In this document: piece after piece, positions 48,943 through 57,848 of the stretch
How positions within the stretch are numbered: the stretch's first letter is position 1
How the letters are laid out: each line of letters opens with the position of its first letter
Source of the DNA: an uncultured Tateyamaria sp.
GTDB taxonomy: Bacteria > Pseudomonadota > Alphaproteobacteria > Rhodobacterales > Rhodobacteraceae
NCBI RefSeq assembly: GCF_947503385.1
Contig: NZ_CANNDO010000006.1
Coordinates: forward strand, 163,186-227,185
Length of the DNA: 64,000 nt
Direction of reading: 5' to 3'
The notes under the pieces: generated by a model
Databases searched by the model: none
What the model was told of the DNA's origin: nothing
What the model saw: the letters and a program-made list of their open reading frames with translations, nothing else
Position numbers and translations under genes: made by a program

Positions 48943-49959
48943 ATGACTGCCGCGATGTCCACGATGCGACCGGTTCAACCGACCCGCGAAGAGGTCGACA
49001 AGCCCAAGCGCTATGTCTTTGTTCTTTTGGACAATTTCACGCTTTTGTGCTTTTCCGCTGCGGTGGAAAGCCTGCGTATTGCCAATCGTATGGCGGGCCG
49101 TCAGTTGTATGAATGGCGCACGGTCGGTGAAGGGGGCGATGTCGCCTATTGCTCTGCCGGTACGGGGTTTAAACTGGATGGTGATCTGGACGAACTGACA
49201 CGCGACGACGTTGTGATGATCTGTGGAGGGATCGACGTTCAAGCCGCCACAACCAAACGCCTGCTCAGCTGGATGCGCCGCGAGGCGCGCAAGGGCGTGA
49301 CCATGGCGGGCCTGTGCACAGCCGCATTTTCGCTGGCCAAGGCGGGGTTGCTCGATGGCAAACGGGCGACGATCCATTGGGAAAATCAGGACAGTTTTTC
49401 CGAAGAGTTTCAAGAAGTTGAGCTGACGAAATCAGTGTTTGTCGTGGATGAAAAGCGGATGACGACCGCTGGCGGCACGTCGTCTATCGACCTGATGCTT
49501 AAGCTGATTGCGGATGACCACGGCGAAGAATTGGCCAATTCCGTCGCGGATCAGTTGATTTATTCTGCAATCCGCACCGATCAGGACACGCAGCGCCTGT
49601 CGGTGCCCACACGCATCGGCGTGCGGCACCCCAAGCTGAGCCTCGTGATCCAGATCATGGAACAGAACATCGAAGAGCCGATCAGCCCGTCGATCCTCGC
49701 CAAGGATGTGGGCATGTCCACGCGGCAATTAGAGCGGCTGTTTCGCCGGTATCTCAACCGCTCGCCCAAGCGCTATTACATGGAATTGCGCCTGCAAAAG
49801 GCGCGCAATCTGCTGATGCAAACGGATATGAGTGTCATCAACGTGGCGCTGGCCTGCGGCTTTGCCTCGCCATCGCATTTTTCCAAGTGCTACCGGGCGC
49901 ATTACGACACGACCCCCTACCGCGAACGGGGCACTCACGCAGCACGCCTGTCGGTCTGA
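48943..49959 (+). CDS. GlxA-family AraC-type transcriptional regulator
   Basis: A 338-residue regulator with an N-terminal DJ-1/PfpI-like (class I amidotransferase-like) domain (about 20-200; FVLLDNFTLLCFSAAVESLRIANR, with MAGLCTAAFSLAKAGLLDG at the nucleophile-elbow position) and a C-terminal AraC double helix-turn-helix (ILAKDVGMSTRQLERLFRRY, NVALACGFASPSHFSKCYRA). This GlxA/GbdR-like class controls glycine betaine, carnitine or amine catabolism. A choline/betaine role would fit the one-carbon genes 4 kb downstream, but no target is adjacent. It may also begin at later ATGs (MSTMRP). Confidence 0.9.
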   Translation: MTAAMSTMRPVQPTREEVDKPKRYVFVLLDNFTLLCFSAAVESLRIANRMAGRQLYEWRTVGEGGDVAYCSAGTGFKLDGDLDELTRDDVVMICGGIDVQAATTKRLLSWMRREARKGVTMAGLCTAAFSLAKAGLLDGKRATIHWENQDSFSEEFQEVELTKSVFVVDEKRMTTAGGTSSIDLMLKLIADDHGEELANSVADQLIYSAIRTDQDTQRLSVPTRIGVRHPKLSLVIQIMEQNIEEPISPSILAKDVGMSTRQLERLFRRYLNRSPKRYYMELRLQKARNLLMQTDMSVINVALACGFASPSHFSKCYRAHYDTTPYRERGTHAARLSV

Positions 49960-50023
49960 CATCGTCACAGTTGCGCCCTGACCGGGCCTCAACCATGCCG
50001 GTTTTGCCGACTAAGCCAGCGGC

Positions 50024-50206
50024 ATGTCACTTCTATCGTCTCACATTTCGGCCCGCGCCCGCCTGTTCGAATTCATCCGCCAAGAGGACCTAGCGGAGCG
50101 TCGCCAGATATCGGGTCGGTCCTACACCACATCACAGGATGTATCAGCGGATGCGCTGGCCGCCTTTCAACGGGTCGCCCTGAAATCATTGCACCGTAGC
50201 GCCTGA
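50024..50206 (+). CDS. possible small protein
   Basis: A 60-residue reading frame rich in Ser, Arg and Ala with a plausible helical centre (RLFEFIRQEDLAERRQ). There is no clear ribosome binding site, and the frame is convergent with rlmE only ten bases away. It could be a real small protein or a chance frame; no family is recognised. Confidence 0.3.
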   Translation: MSLLSSHISARARLFEFIRQEDLAERRQISGRSYTTSQDVSADALAAFQRVALKSLHRSA

Positions 50207-50216
50207 CATCACGAGG

Positions 50217-50945
50217 TCAGTCGCTTTGGGCACCGCGAAAGCCCATGGCCACCACAAACTTTTCCGAACTGTCGGCGCGGGATGCTGGTGGTTTGACGTT
50301 GGCAACCTTATCAAAGCGTTGTTTGAGCAGCTTTTGCAGCTCACCCTCCGCCCCGCCGGCCAGCACCTTGGCGACAAAGGTGCCGCCCTCGTCCAGCACG
50401 TCAAAGGCAAAATACGCCGCCGCCTCGCAGAGTGAAATGATACGCAGGTGATCCGTCTGTTTATGCCCCGAGGACGCGGCAGCCATATCGGACATCACAA
50501 CGTCCGCCTTGCCGCCCAGCCAGTCTTTGACCTGTTGATCCGCATCGTCTGCCATGAAGTCCAACTGATGCAATTCGCAGCCCGCAATCGGCTCCATCTC
50601 TTGCAGGTCGATACCGAGAATGGTGCCCACGGCCTTGCCCGATTTCTCAGCCAGCGCATTCACGCGTTTGACCGCAACCTGACACCAGCCTCCCGGCGCT
50701 GCCCCAAGGTCAACCACCCGTGCGCCCGGCACCAAAAAGCGATACTTGTCATCCAACTCCATGATCTTGTAGGCGGCGCGCCCGCGGTATCCTTCGGCTG
50801 TGGCGCGTTTGACGTAAGGGTCGTTCAACTGGCGTTGCAGCCAGCGTGTCGAGGACAGCTTGCGCCCCCGCGCCGTCTTGACCTTGACCTTCAGCTCGCG
50901 CTGACCGCGGCCTGACGTGTTCTTGCCCGTTGGTGTCTTGGCCAT
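50217..50945 (-). CDS. rlmE: 23S rRNA 2'-O-ribose methyltransferase RlmE
   Basis: A 242-residue FtsJ/RrmJ enzyme that methylates U2552 in the A-loop of 23S rRNA. It shows the SAM site [26 protein letters not shown] and the catalytic K-D-K-E set (Lys in AAYKIMELD, Asp in DMA, Lys in FVAKVLAGG). The N-terminus has a basic extension of about 30 residues beyond the E. coli form. It lies 12 bases downstream of ppx on the same strand. Confidence 0.96.
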   Translation of the reverse strand: MAKTPTGKNTSGRGQRELKVKVKTARGRKLSSTRWLQRQLNDPYVKRATAEGYRGRAAYKIMELDDKYRFLVPGARVVDLGAAPGGWCQVAVKRVNALAEKSGKAVGTILGIDLQEMEPIAGCELHQLDFMADDADQQVKDWLGGKADVVMSDMAAASSGHKQTDHLRIISLCEAAAYFAFDVLDEGGTFVAKVLAGGAEGELQKLLKQRFDKVANVKPPASRADSSEKFVVAMGFRGAQSD

Positions 50946-50957
50946 AGCCCTGTCCCT

Positions 50958-52085
50958 TTACGTCAGCGCGCCAGTGTCGAGCACGCCATCCGCGCTCATC
51001 TGTGCATATAGCAACCCCTCGCGCAGGCCGCGATCCGCCACGGAGAGCCGATTGGTCGGCCAGCAGCGCATGAGCGCCTGCAAGATAGCCGCCCCCGACA
51101 TGATCAGCGCGTGCCGGTCCGCCCCGATGCGCGGGTCCGCGCGGCGCCCCCCGGGGCCCATGGTGAGATAGGACCGGATCACGCTGTCGATCTGATCCGA
51201 AGTCATGCGCAGACCGTCCACCTTGGTCCGGTCATAACGCTTCAGCCCGAGATGCGAGGCCGCCACGGTCGTGACGGTGCCGGACGTGCCCACGATCTGA
51301 AACCGCTCTGTCGGTTCGGTCGCATGATAGGGCGAGAAATCGGCGAGGTTTTCCTCGAAAAACCAACTCATCAGGGCGAAACGGGCCGCGTCGTCTTCGA
51401 CATCGCTGAACTGTTCGCGCAGGGTGGCGACACCAAGGGGGACACTGATCCAGTCCACGACGCGGGCGTCTTCGTGGGTGCCGTCCTCGCGCTCCAGCCC
51501 TTCGCGCAGGCGCATAATGGCGCGCGGACGCTCTGCCCGCGGGACCTTGGCCAGATCCAGCCACACCAGTTCGGTCGATCCACCACCGATGTCCACCACC
51601 AGCAGGTTTTCCGTCTTGGGACTGACCAGCGGCGCGCAGGAGATCACCGCCAGCCGCGCCTCTTCCTCGGGTGCGATGATATCCAGCCGCAGGCCCGTCT
51701 CGCGGTGGACACGGTCGATAAACTCGCCCGCGTTGACCGCACGGCGGCAGGCCTCGGTCGCGACCAGCCGCATTCGCCGGACCTTGTTCCGCTTGAGCTT
51801 TTGCTGACAGATGCGCAACGCCTGAATGGTGCGCGACATGGACCCGCGCGACAGCTTGCCAGAGCTTTCCAGCCCGGTGCCCAACTGCACAGATTTCGAG
51901 AAACTGTCGACAACGTGAAAGCCCGCGCCTCGCGGCTCGGCAATCAGCATTCGACAACTGTTCGTGCCCAGATCCAGCGCGGCATAAAGCTCGGGCGATC
52001 CGGGGGCACGCGGCACGGGACTAGGCCCCCGCCTGGGGCCTCTCTTTTCGAGCGCGCCCGCACCTTGGGGACGCTTTGGCGCCAT
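50958..52085 (-). CDS. ppx: exopolyphosphatase / guanosine pentaphosphatase (Ppx/GppA family)
   Basis: A 375-residue actin/ASKHA-fold phosphatase: YAALDLGTNSCRMLIAEP near residue 34, VATEACRRAVN and the catalytic VVDIGGGSTELVWLD. The family hydrolyses polyphosphate or pppGpp. The N-terminal 30 residues are Arg/Pro-rich and disordered. No HD domain follows, so it is the short alphaproteobacterial form, in a pair with rlmE. Confidence 0.94.
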   Translation of the reverse strand: MAPKRPQGAGALEKRGPRRGPSPVPRAPGSPELYAALDLGTNSCRMLIAEPRGAGFHVVDSFSKSVQLGTGLESSGKLSRGSMSRTIQALRICQQKLKRNKVRRMRLVATEACRRAVNAGEFIDRVHRETGLRLDIIAPEEEARLAVISCAPLVSPKTENLLVVDIGGGSTELVWLDLAKVPRAERPRAIMRLREGLEREDGTHEDARVVDWISVPLGVATLREQFSDVEDDAARFALMSWFFEENLADFSPYHATEPTERFQIVGTSGTVTTVAASHLGLKRYDRTKVDGLRMTSDQIDSVIRSYLTMGPGGRRADPRIGADRHALIMSGAAILQALMRCWPTNRLSVADRGLREGLLYAQMSADGVLDTGALT

Positions 52086-52161
52086 AGTTCGCGCCTTTCA
52101 TATCGGGTTACCAAAAGGATAGGCTGCGCACCCGCCCGGCGCAAGGGCTTTGCGCGGCGGC

Positions 52162-52818
52162 TTATTGGTCAAACGGATTGTCGAAATAGGCTGACAGGTG
52201 CGCATATTCGCCCGCCAGCCTTTGGGCAATAGCGGCCCGCGTCTTGCGGGCAAGATCGTCGATGCGCAAAGGCGTGCCGCTGGAATTGACGTGCGGGATG
52301 GTGACATCCTGCCCTGAAATCTCGCTTAGGTCAGCGGCAAGATCGGCAAGGTCCGACGTGCGATAGACCTTTGAATACAATCCAAAATCCTCTCCCGTGA
52401 ACACGGATGTAGGTAAGGCATGATGTTTTATCGTCGAGGCCCCTTTGATGTAGGCACCAAGGTTCTGGAAAAAGAAATCCGGGTCCGGGTCAGGCGGCAG
52501 ATCAACAAGACCACGACGGAAATTGCGCGCGGTGAACAATTCGCGCAACGCAACAACGCGGTTGGTGTAGACGCCCAGCAGCCGCTTGAGCGGGTCGCGC
52601 ACGACCGTAAAGCGAAAGCAGTGATCGTAGCCTTGCCAGCGGTGGATGCGAAATCGGCGCGTCTGAAATTGATCGTGGAGCGTGTCCATGGAAAACGCGG
52701 TGGGATCACTGATCGGGTTGTCGGGATCCAGCGCACCCAGCGTCGCTTTGACCGATGAACAGGCCGCCTTGGGCACCGCCATGTAAGCCACGTTCAATGC
52801 GTCGATATGGATGACCAT
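52162..52818 (-). CDS. sulfotransferase-family protein
   Basis: A 218-residue protein of the PAPS sulfotransferase superfamily. The 5'-phosphosulfate loop is AVPKAACSSVK (14-24) and the 3'-phosphate motif is FTVVRDPLKRLLGVY. It resembles Sulfotransfer_2-type carbohydrate sulfotransferases found in marine bacteria. The acceptor is unknown; surface polysaccharide is possible. It stands alone, divergent from the Virulence_fact gene. Confidence 0.85.
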   Translation of the reverse strand: MVIHIDALNVAYMAVPKAACSSVKATLGALDPDNPISDPTAFSMDTLHDQFQTRRFRIHRWQGYDHCFRFTVVRDPLKRLLGVYTNRVVALRELFTARNFRRGLVDLPPDPDPDFFFQNLGAYIKGASTIKHHALPTSVFTGEDFGLYSKVYRTSDLADLAADLSEISGQDVTIPHVNSSGTPLRIDDLARKTRAAIAQRLAGEYAHLSAYFDNPFDQ

Positions 52819-53030
52819 GTGAAACGGACCCGATGTTTTTTATGAACATTTCGAGGTTTACCACGGCCCCTGCGCAGGCCAAGTCTGACGCATAGTGATT
52901 GGCGACGAATGTTGCCGATGCGACTCACCGAACCCGCCATGCGTCGCTGTAGTGAGACGCTTTGTCGAAAATGGCCCGCGCAAGGGCGCACGCCTGCAGT
53001 ATGACGGGCCAACCGAGAGAGAGGAATCAG

Positions 53031-53327
53031 ATGCCTGACGTCACCGTGGTCTTCTGGCGCGATATCCCGGCCCAAGTGATCGTGGGCAAGGGTCGTCGCG
53101 GTGCAAAACGCCAGCTCGAAGAGCGGTTCGAGCAGGCCATTGACCGCGCCGCGATGAAGGTTGGCGCAAAAGATGCCGATGCCTATCTGGCAGAGTGGCG
53201 CAAGGCGGCCCCCTACCCTGTGGACGGCGATCCCGCCGCGGTGGCCGAAGCAGAGGCTGTCCGCCTCGAGGCAGAATATGACACGGCGCGGCTCAAGGCG
53301 CTGATCGACAACGAAGGTCGCGCGTGA
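53031..53327 (+). CDS. Virulence_fact (convergent one-carbon associated) small protein
   Basis: A 98-residue protein starting MPDVTVVFWRDIPAQVIVGKG, the hallmark of the Pfam Virulence_fact family, which despite its name is found next to methylenetetrahydrofolate reductase and methyltetrahydrofolate methyltransferase genes in Rhodobacteraceae. The function is unknown. GAGAGAGGAATCAG gives a clear ribosome binding site. The next gene starts 20 bases later, so the two are an operon. Confidence 0.88.
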   Translation: MPDVTVVFWRDIPAQVIVGKGRRGAKRQLEERFEQAIDRAAMKVGAKDADAYLAEWRKAAPYPVDGDPAAVAEAEAVRLEAEYDTARLKALIDNEGRA

Positions 53328-53347
53328 GCGCCTGAGGAGTGACCGCT

Positions 53348-54271
53348 ATGGCATTGTTGAACTTCAAAAAACCCGAAGGACCCGTCGCGGGAACCCTGTC
53401 CCCTGAGGTGGAGGCATTCCTGCAAGGCTACTCCATCGAGGTGATGCCGCGCACCGCCCAAAAGGTCGAGGATTTCCGCAGCATTCTGCCCGCTGGCACG
53501 CGCGTCTACATCGCCCACATCGAAGGCACGCCAATTGACGAGATGGTCGCCACTGCCAAGCGCATTGCGGGCGAAGGGTTCGATGTGATGCCCCATTTCC
53601 CGGCCCGTATCATCAAGGATCAGGCGACGTTGGAAAACTGGATCGCCATGTATCAGGGCGAGGCCGGTGTGGATCAGGCCTTGTTGCTGGCTGGCGGCGT
53701 GGACCAGCCCCACGGTGCGTTCCACAGCTCCATGCAACTGATGGAAAGCGGCGCGTTTGACCGCGCCGGGTTCAAACGGCTGCACGTGGCGGGTCACCCC
53801 GAGGGGAACAAGGATATCGACCCGGATGGCGGCATGAAGAACGTCGAAGAGGCTGTTGTTTGGAAACAGAAATTCGACGAACGGACGGACGCGGACATGG
53901 CGATCGCCACGCAGTTCGCGTTCGAAGCGGGTCCGATTATCGCCTGGGCCGACGCATTGCGCGAGGCTGGCATCACTCTGCCCATCCATATCGGCATCGC
54001 GGGCCCGGCAAAGCTGCAGACGATGATCAAATTCGCCATCGCCTGCGGCGTGGGTCCATCCCTGCGCGTGCTGCAACGCCGCGCCAAGGATGTGACCAAG
54101 CTGTTGATGCCATTTGAGCCGACCGAAGTGATCTCAGAGCTTGCGGCGCACAAGGCGGCGCATCCGGAGTTCAATATTGAACAGGTCCACTTTTTCCCCT
54201 TGGGCGGTATCAAGACCAACGCCCACTGGGCCATCGAAAACGGTGGAAGCGCCGCAGTCCCCGCCGCCTGA
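53348..54271 (+). CDS. methylenetetrahydrofolate reductase-like protein
   Basis: A 307-residue TIM-barrel protein of the MTHFR superfamily: IEVMPRTAQKVEDF, RVYIAHIEGTP, MPHFPARIIKD, LLLAGGVDQPHGAF and HFFPLGGIKTN. It differs from MetF and belongs to the group paired with corrinoid methyltransferases in roseobacters, probably oxidising methyl groups from demethylation of betaine or related compounds. The ATG at 53348 follows GAGGAG. A perfect hairpin follows the stop. Confidence 0.88.
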   Translation: MALLNFKKPEGPVAGTLSPEVEAFLQGYSIEVMPRTAQKVEDFRSILPAGTRVYIAHIEGTPIDEMVATAKRIAGEGFDVMPHFPARIIKDQATLENWIAMYQGEAGVDQALLLAGGVDQPHGAFHSSMQLMESGAFDRAGFKRLHVAGHPEGNKDIDPDGGMKNVEEAVVWKQKFDERTDADMAIATQFAFEAGPIIAWADALREAGITLPIHIGIAGPAKLQTMIKFAIACGVGPSLRVLQRRAKDVTKLLMPFEPTEVISELAAHKAAHPEFNIEQVHFFPLGGIKTNAHWAIENGGSAAVPAA

Positions 54272-54282
54272 CACCTACCGTA

Positions 54283-54302
54283 GGGCGGGCTTCAGCCCGC
54301 CC
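54283..54302. terminator. GC hairpin after the MTHFR-like gene
   Basis: GGGCGGGC and GCCCGCCC arms (eight perfect pairs) with a TTCA loop lie 11 bases after the stop and just after the end of the convergent small gene. No T-run, so termination may need Rho. Confidence 0.55.
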
Positions 54303-54305
54303 CTC

Positions 54306-54482
54306 TCATTGTTGTTGCGTCGTGAGCGCGATACAGTGCGCCGTCGCTCCCTGCACGACAACGTCCTTGTCCACCAGCCCAAGACATTCCGCACCGTAAA
54401 GCGCGACAAGCCCGGCATAAGCAACACGGTCGCACCAGAAGGGCGAAGCTTTGGTGCAGAATTCGTCAAACAGGTCTTTCAT
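54306..54482 (-). CDS. small hypothetical protein
   Basis: A 58-residue protein (MKDLFDEFCTKASPFWCDRV at the start, three further hydrophobic residues per turn in YAGLVALYGAECLGLV). GAGG lies eight bases before the ATG. It has four cysteines and one amphipathic helix; no family is recognised. It is encoded on the opposite strand between the MTHFR-like gene and the pseudogene. The good ribosome binding site and coherent composition argue for a real gene. Confidence 0.5.
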   Translation of the reverse strand: MKDLFDEFCTKASPFWCDRVAYAGLVALYGAECLGLVDKDVVVQGATAHCIALTTQQQ

Positions 54483-54630
54483 AGATCAATCCTCATTGCA
54501 TTGGGTTGACCTGCGCGGGACGTGATCCGACCATCGCAAAGAAGCGGCGACATGGCGCGACATCTTGGATGTCACGCGTTACATCGCAAAGGTAACCTGC
54601 GTTGCGAGTGTCTGGGGGTATGTCGGGATC

Positions 54631-55779
54631 ATGACCATTCAACAGCCCATCTCCCCTACCCTCATGGCCTTTGGCGCTGCGATCAAAGCAGAACGCGACG
54701 CGCGGTCCTGAAGCCTGACGACCCTTGCGGACAAGGCGCCCCGGAACCCAGACCGCAAAGGGTACTGCTCTTAGTTGGAAAAACGGGCTGCGTAACCTGT
54801 CTGAATGGACCATCCACAGCTTTGCCCGCGTGCTCGACCTGCCCGCAAGCGTCATTGACCGGCTGACCGGCCACTACTTGCCCGACAGGGACGACGCGAC
54901 GGCCCAAGACGCCACTGCAAGCGCGATGCCGAAAGAAGCCGAAGCCTTGCGCGAAAAACTCAAACTGTCTAAAACTTTGGCCGTCGCTATGGCCTACAAA
55001 TACGCGGACGGGAACCCAACCGATATCGAAGCCGCGCTCAACGGCTTGGAGGCTGCGTTGGAACTGGCCGCACAGGAACAGGAACGGGGCCGCCTGCCCT
55101 CACACTTTGAGGATGCGGCCGAAACCCTCATCAAACGTATCAACGCGTTAAACAAGGATGGTCAGATCGACGAAGCCTATCCGGATCTACAAGCCGAAGC
55201 GCCCATCGCGCCGCTGCTCGCGAGGCGCAAGTGGCCGAAGACACGCGCATCTTCGACCTGCTCATCACGCAAGCCACCCTCGCCAATGATGCGGACGGAT
55301 ACGCACAGGCGCATTATGACCGCGTGCGTCATGGGACACCGTTCGCCTTGACGGCGGGCATCGGCCTTGCCCGCAAATGCACCAGCATTGCACCAACACC
55401 TCATCTGACAGCGATGGCGCAGAACGACCTCGCCATTGCGCTGCAAGAACAAAGCACCCGCACTGCCGGGCCGGAGGGGGCGGACCTGCTGGCCGAAGCG
55501 GTGGAGAGCTACCGCGCTGCCCTGTGCGTCTTCACCGACGCGGACCATCCGGTGGACTGGGCGATGATACAAGGAAACCTTGCCAACGTGGAAAAGGCGC
55601 GCGCGGCCCATGACTCAGCCCCCGATCCGCGTCCGCATCTGGAGGCGGCGCTGGCGCATGTTCAAAACGCCCTGCGCGTCTACGACCCCGCACACATGTC
55701 ATACGACCACGGCAGTGCCACACAACTGCGCAACAACATCCAAGCCGCCCTTGACGCCCTATCCTCATCATCTTCATGA
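54631..55779 (+). pseudogene. broken HTH plus helical-repeat protein gene
   Basis: Conceptual stitching restores one long protein: an N-terminal Xre/Cro-like helix-turn-helix (AFGAAIKAERDARS, LADKA, NPDRKGY, then LEK and NLSEWTIHSFARVLDLP) and a C-terminal helical, TPR-like part (LEAALELAAQEQERG, MAQNDLAIALQEQ, LAEAVESYRAAL). It is broken at least four times: in-frame TGA at 54709, TAG at 54772, a frameshift near 54780 and another near 55200, where one missing base would rejoin QAEA to HRAAAREAQVAED. Four independent lesions exclude a single sequencing error. It separates the MTHFR-like gene from its usual methyltransferase partner. Confidence 0.8.
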
Positions 55780-55892
55780 GCACAATCCCGGGTGACGTCG
55801 CGCCTGCATCCGCCTATGTCGCAAGTGCGCCGCCCTGCCCCGCTGCCTGTGCGTAGGGTCCGGCGAAACAGGCCCAGAGGAGTGCCCGCCCC

Positions 55893-56975
55893 ATGACCCG
55901 CACCGTCATCGAATCCAAGACCAAGACCGCGATCATCGGCTTTGACCAGCCCTTTTGCGTCATTGGCGAGCGCATCAACCCCACAGGCCGCAAGGTCCTG
56001 AACGAAGAGCTGGAGCGCGGCGATTTCTCGCGCGTGGAGGCCGATGCCATCGCGCAAGTGGCCGCTGGTGCCAATGTGCTCGACATCAACTCGGGCGCTG
56101 TGTTTTCCAACAAAATGGCCGAAGACCCGCGCTATGCGGACAACAATTTTGTCGAGCCGACGCTGATGAAAGAACTGGTGGAACGCGTGCAGGCCGTGAC
56201 CGATTGCCCGCTCTGCATCGACAGTTCGGTGCCCGGCGCGCTGGAAAACGGGCTGGCCGCTGCCGAAGGCCGCCCGCTGCTCAACTCCGTCACCGGAGAG
56301 GAAGAGCGGCTGGAGATGGTGCTGCCGCTGGTCAAGAAATACAACGTACCCGTGGTTGCGATTTCCAACGACGACACAGGCATTTCCGAAGACCCCGACG
56401 TGCGTTTTGCCGTCGCCAAGAAGATCGTTGAACGTGCAGCCGATTTTGGCATCCCCGCCCATGACATTGTTGTTGACCCTCTGGTCATGCCAATCGGTGC
56501 GATGGCGACAGCGGGGCATCAGGTGTTTACCCTGGTGCGGCGTCTGCGTGAAGAACTGGGCGTGAACACGACCTGCGGTGCTTCGAACATCTCGTTTGGT
56601 CTGCCCAACCGGCACGGCATCAACAATGCGTTCCTGCCCATGGCGATGGGTGCCGGGATGACCTCCGCGATTATGAACCCGGTTGCCCTGCCCGTCGGAC
56701 CGACCAAGATCGCGGAAAAGCGCGCCGAGGTCGAAGCCAGCGGTGTGATCCTGCCCGAAGGCATGGATGATGAGACCTTTGTCCAGCTGTTTGGCTTGGG
56801 GTCTACCCTGCCGCGGGCCGGCAAGGAGATGGAGGCCATTCGCGCGGCGAATTTCCTGACGAACAACGATGATGGTGGTGCGGCATGGATCAAGTTTAAC
56901 CGTGTGCCTGCCGCGCCCGGCACCGAAGCACGGGGGCGCGGTGGACGTGCCGGAGGCCGCCGTCGCCGCGCCTGA
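55893..56975 (+). CDS. methyltetrahydrofolate:corrinoid methyltransferase-like protein
   Basis: A 360-residue pterin-binding TIM-barrel protein: VIGERINPTGRKVLNEEL, AGANVLDINSG, CIDSSVPGALENGL, VAISNDDTGISED and TTCGASNISFGLPNRHGINN, as in MetH-type and AcsE-like methyltransferases. It probably moves a methyl group between a corrinoid protein and tetrahydrofolate, acting with the upstream MTHFR-like protein in demethylation. The C-terminal 30 residues are Gly/Arg-rich (RGGRAGGRRRRA), an unusual basic tail. A strong terminator follows. Confidence 0.9.
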   Translation: MTRTVIESKTKTAIIGFDQPFCVIGERINPTGRKVLNEELERGDFSRVEADAIAQVAAGANVLDINSGAVFSNKMAEDPRYADNNFVEPTLMKELVERVQAVTDCPLCIDSSVPGALENGLAAAEGRPLLNSVTGEEERLEMVLPLVKKYNVPVVAISNDDTGISEDPDVRFAVAKKIVERAADFGIPAHDIVVDPLVMPIGAMATAGHQVFTLVRRLREELGVNTTCGASNISFGLPNRHGINNAFLPMAMGAGMTSAIMNPVALPVGPTKIAEKRAEVEASGVILPEGMDDETFVQLFGLGSTLPRAGKEMEAIRAANFLTNNDDGGAAWIKFNRVPAAPGTEARGRGGRAGGRRRRA

Positions 56976-56999
56976 GTGTCAGCCAGTCCTGTATGAGCA

Positions 57000-57035
57000 A
57001 GCCGTCGCTGGACATCTAGCGGCGGCTTTTTCTTT
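57000..57035 (+). terminator. intrinsic terminator after the methyltransferase gene
   Basis: AGCCGTCGCT and AGCGGCGGCT arms with an 8-base loop are followed by TTTTTCTTT. It isolates the one-carbon genes from the chemotaxis operon. Confidence 0.9.
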
Positions 57036-57196
57036 GTGGCCGGTACGGAAGGTCCGTGCCGATCCGGAATTCTGACCGGAGATTGATGGGGAGTAACCCG
57101 GTCTTAACGCACCGTCCGCTAGTGCTCATGACGTTCGAGCAAGATGCGGAGGCATGGAGATGCACAGACGATTTCACACCGTGAGCGGACGCTGCG

Positions 57197-57475
57197 ATGG
57201 CTGAGCGGGTTGTGTTGGTTGACCGTCTGGATACAGCCGCGGCGGCGGCGCTTGCGTCCGAATTGATGCAGAAGCCCGCGGACGGGCACGTAACCCTCGA
57301 CGGTGGTGCGGTGACACATTTCGGCGCGCAGGCCGTGCAGGTCATTGTGAGCGCGGCCAAAACGTGGTCGGCAAGCGGCGGCACGCTTGAATGCACCGAC
57401 ATCAGTGCGCGCGCTGCCACACATCTTGCCGCCATGGGTCTCACGTTCGCCGAATTGACGGAGGTGTCGCAATGA
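57197..57475 (+). CDS. STAS-domain protein at the head of the chemotaxis operon (CheS-like)
   Basis: A 92-residue single STAS-like domain: strand VVLVDRLDTAAAAALASELM, the helix-start FGAQAVQVIVSAAKTW at the usual phospho-loop position, where the regulatory serine is not evident, and GLTFAELTEV at the end. In Sinorhizobium meliloti a small protein, CheS, is encoded directly before cheY1-cheA and binds CheA to speed dephosphorylation of CheY1; the position and size here match. The assignment rests on context and fold, not on close sequence recognition. Its stop overlaps cheY in ATGA. Confidence 0.75.
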   Translation: MAERVVLVDRLDTAAAAALASELMQKPADGHVTLDGGAVTHFGAQAVQVIVSAAKTWSASGGTLECTDISARAATHLAAMGLTFAELTEVSQ

Positions 57476-57837
57476 CGCTTGAAGTACTGGCTGTCGATGA
57501 CAGCCGCACCATGCGCAACATGATCAAGCTGGCCCTCGAACCGGAGGGGTTTACGGTACACACTGCCGATGACGGCGTGCATGGGACCGAAGTGCTGGAT
57601 GGCATCGCCCCGGACGTCATCATCACGGATATCAACATGCCACGAATGGATGGGCTGGCATTTATCGATGTCGTGCGCGGACAGGCGCCGCACCGGACCA
57701 CCCCGATCCTCGTGCTGACAACGGAATCCGGAAATGACCTGAAACAACGCGCCCGCAAGGCCGGTGCCACCGGCTGGATCGTGAAGCCGTTTGATCCTGC
57801 CAAGTTGATCAAAGCCCTGCGCATGGTCGCCGGTTAG
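57472..57837 (+). CDS. cheY: CheY-type response regulator (first copy, CheY1-like)
   Basis: A 121-residue single receiver domain with acidic pair D9-D10, phospho-acceptor Asp53 in IITDINMPRMDG, Thr in VLTTESG and Lys in IVKPFDP. Between the STAS gene and cheA it matches the CheY1 position of S. meliloti, where CheY1 acts as a phosphate sink for CheA. Start by ATGA overlap with the STAS gene, despite the longer open frame. About 10 bases separate it from cheA. Confidence 0.93.
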   Translation: MTLEVLAVDDSRTMRNMIKLALEPEGFTVHTADDGVHGTEVLDGIAPDVIITDINMPRMDGLAFIDVVRGQAPHRTTPILVLTTESGNDLKQRARKAGATGWIVKPFDPAKLIKALRMVAG

Positions 57838-57848
57838 GGAGCAATACA

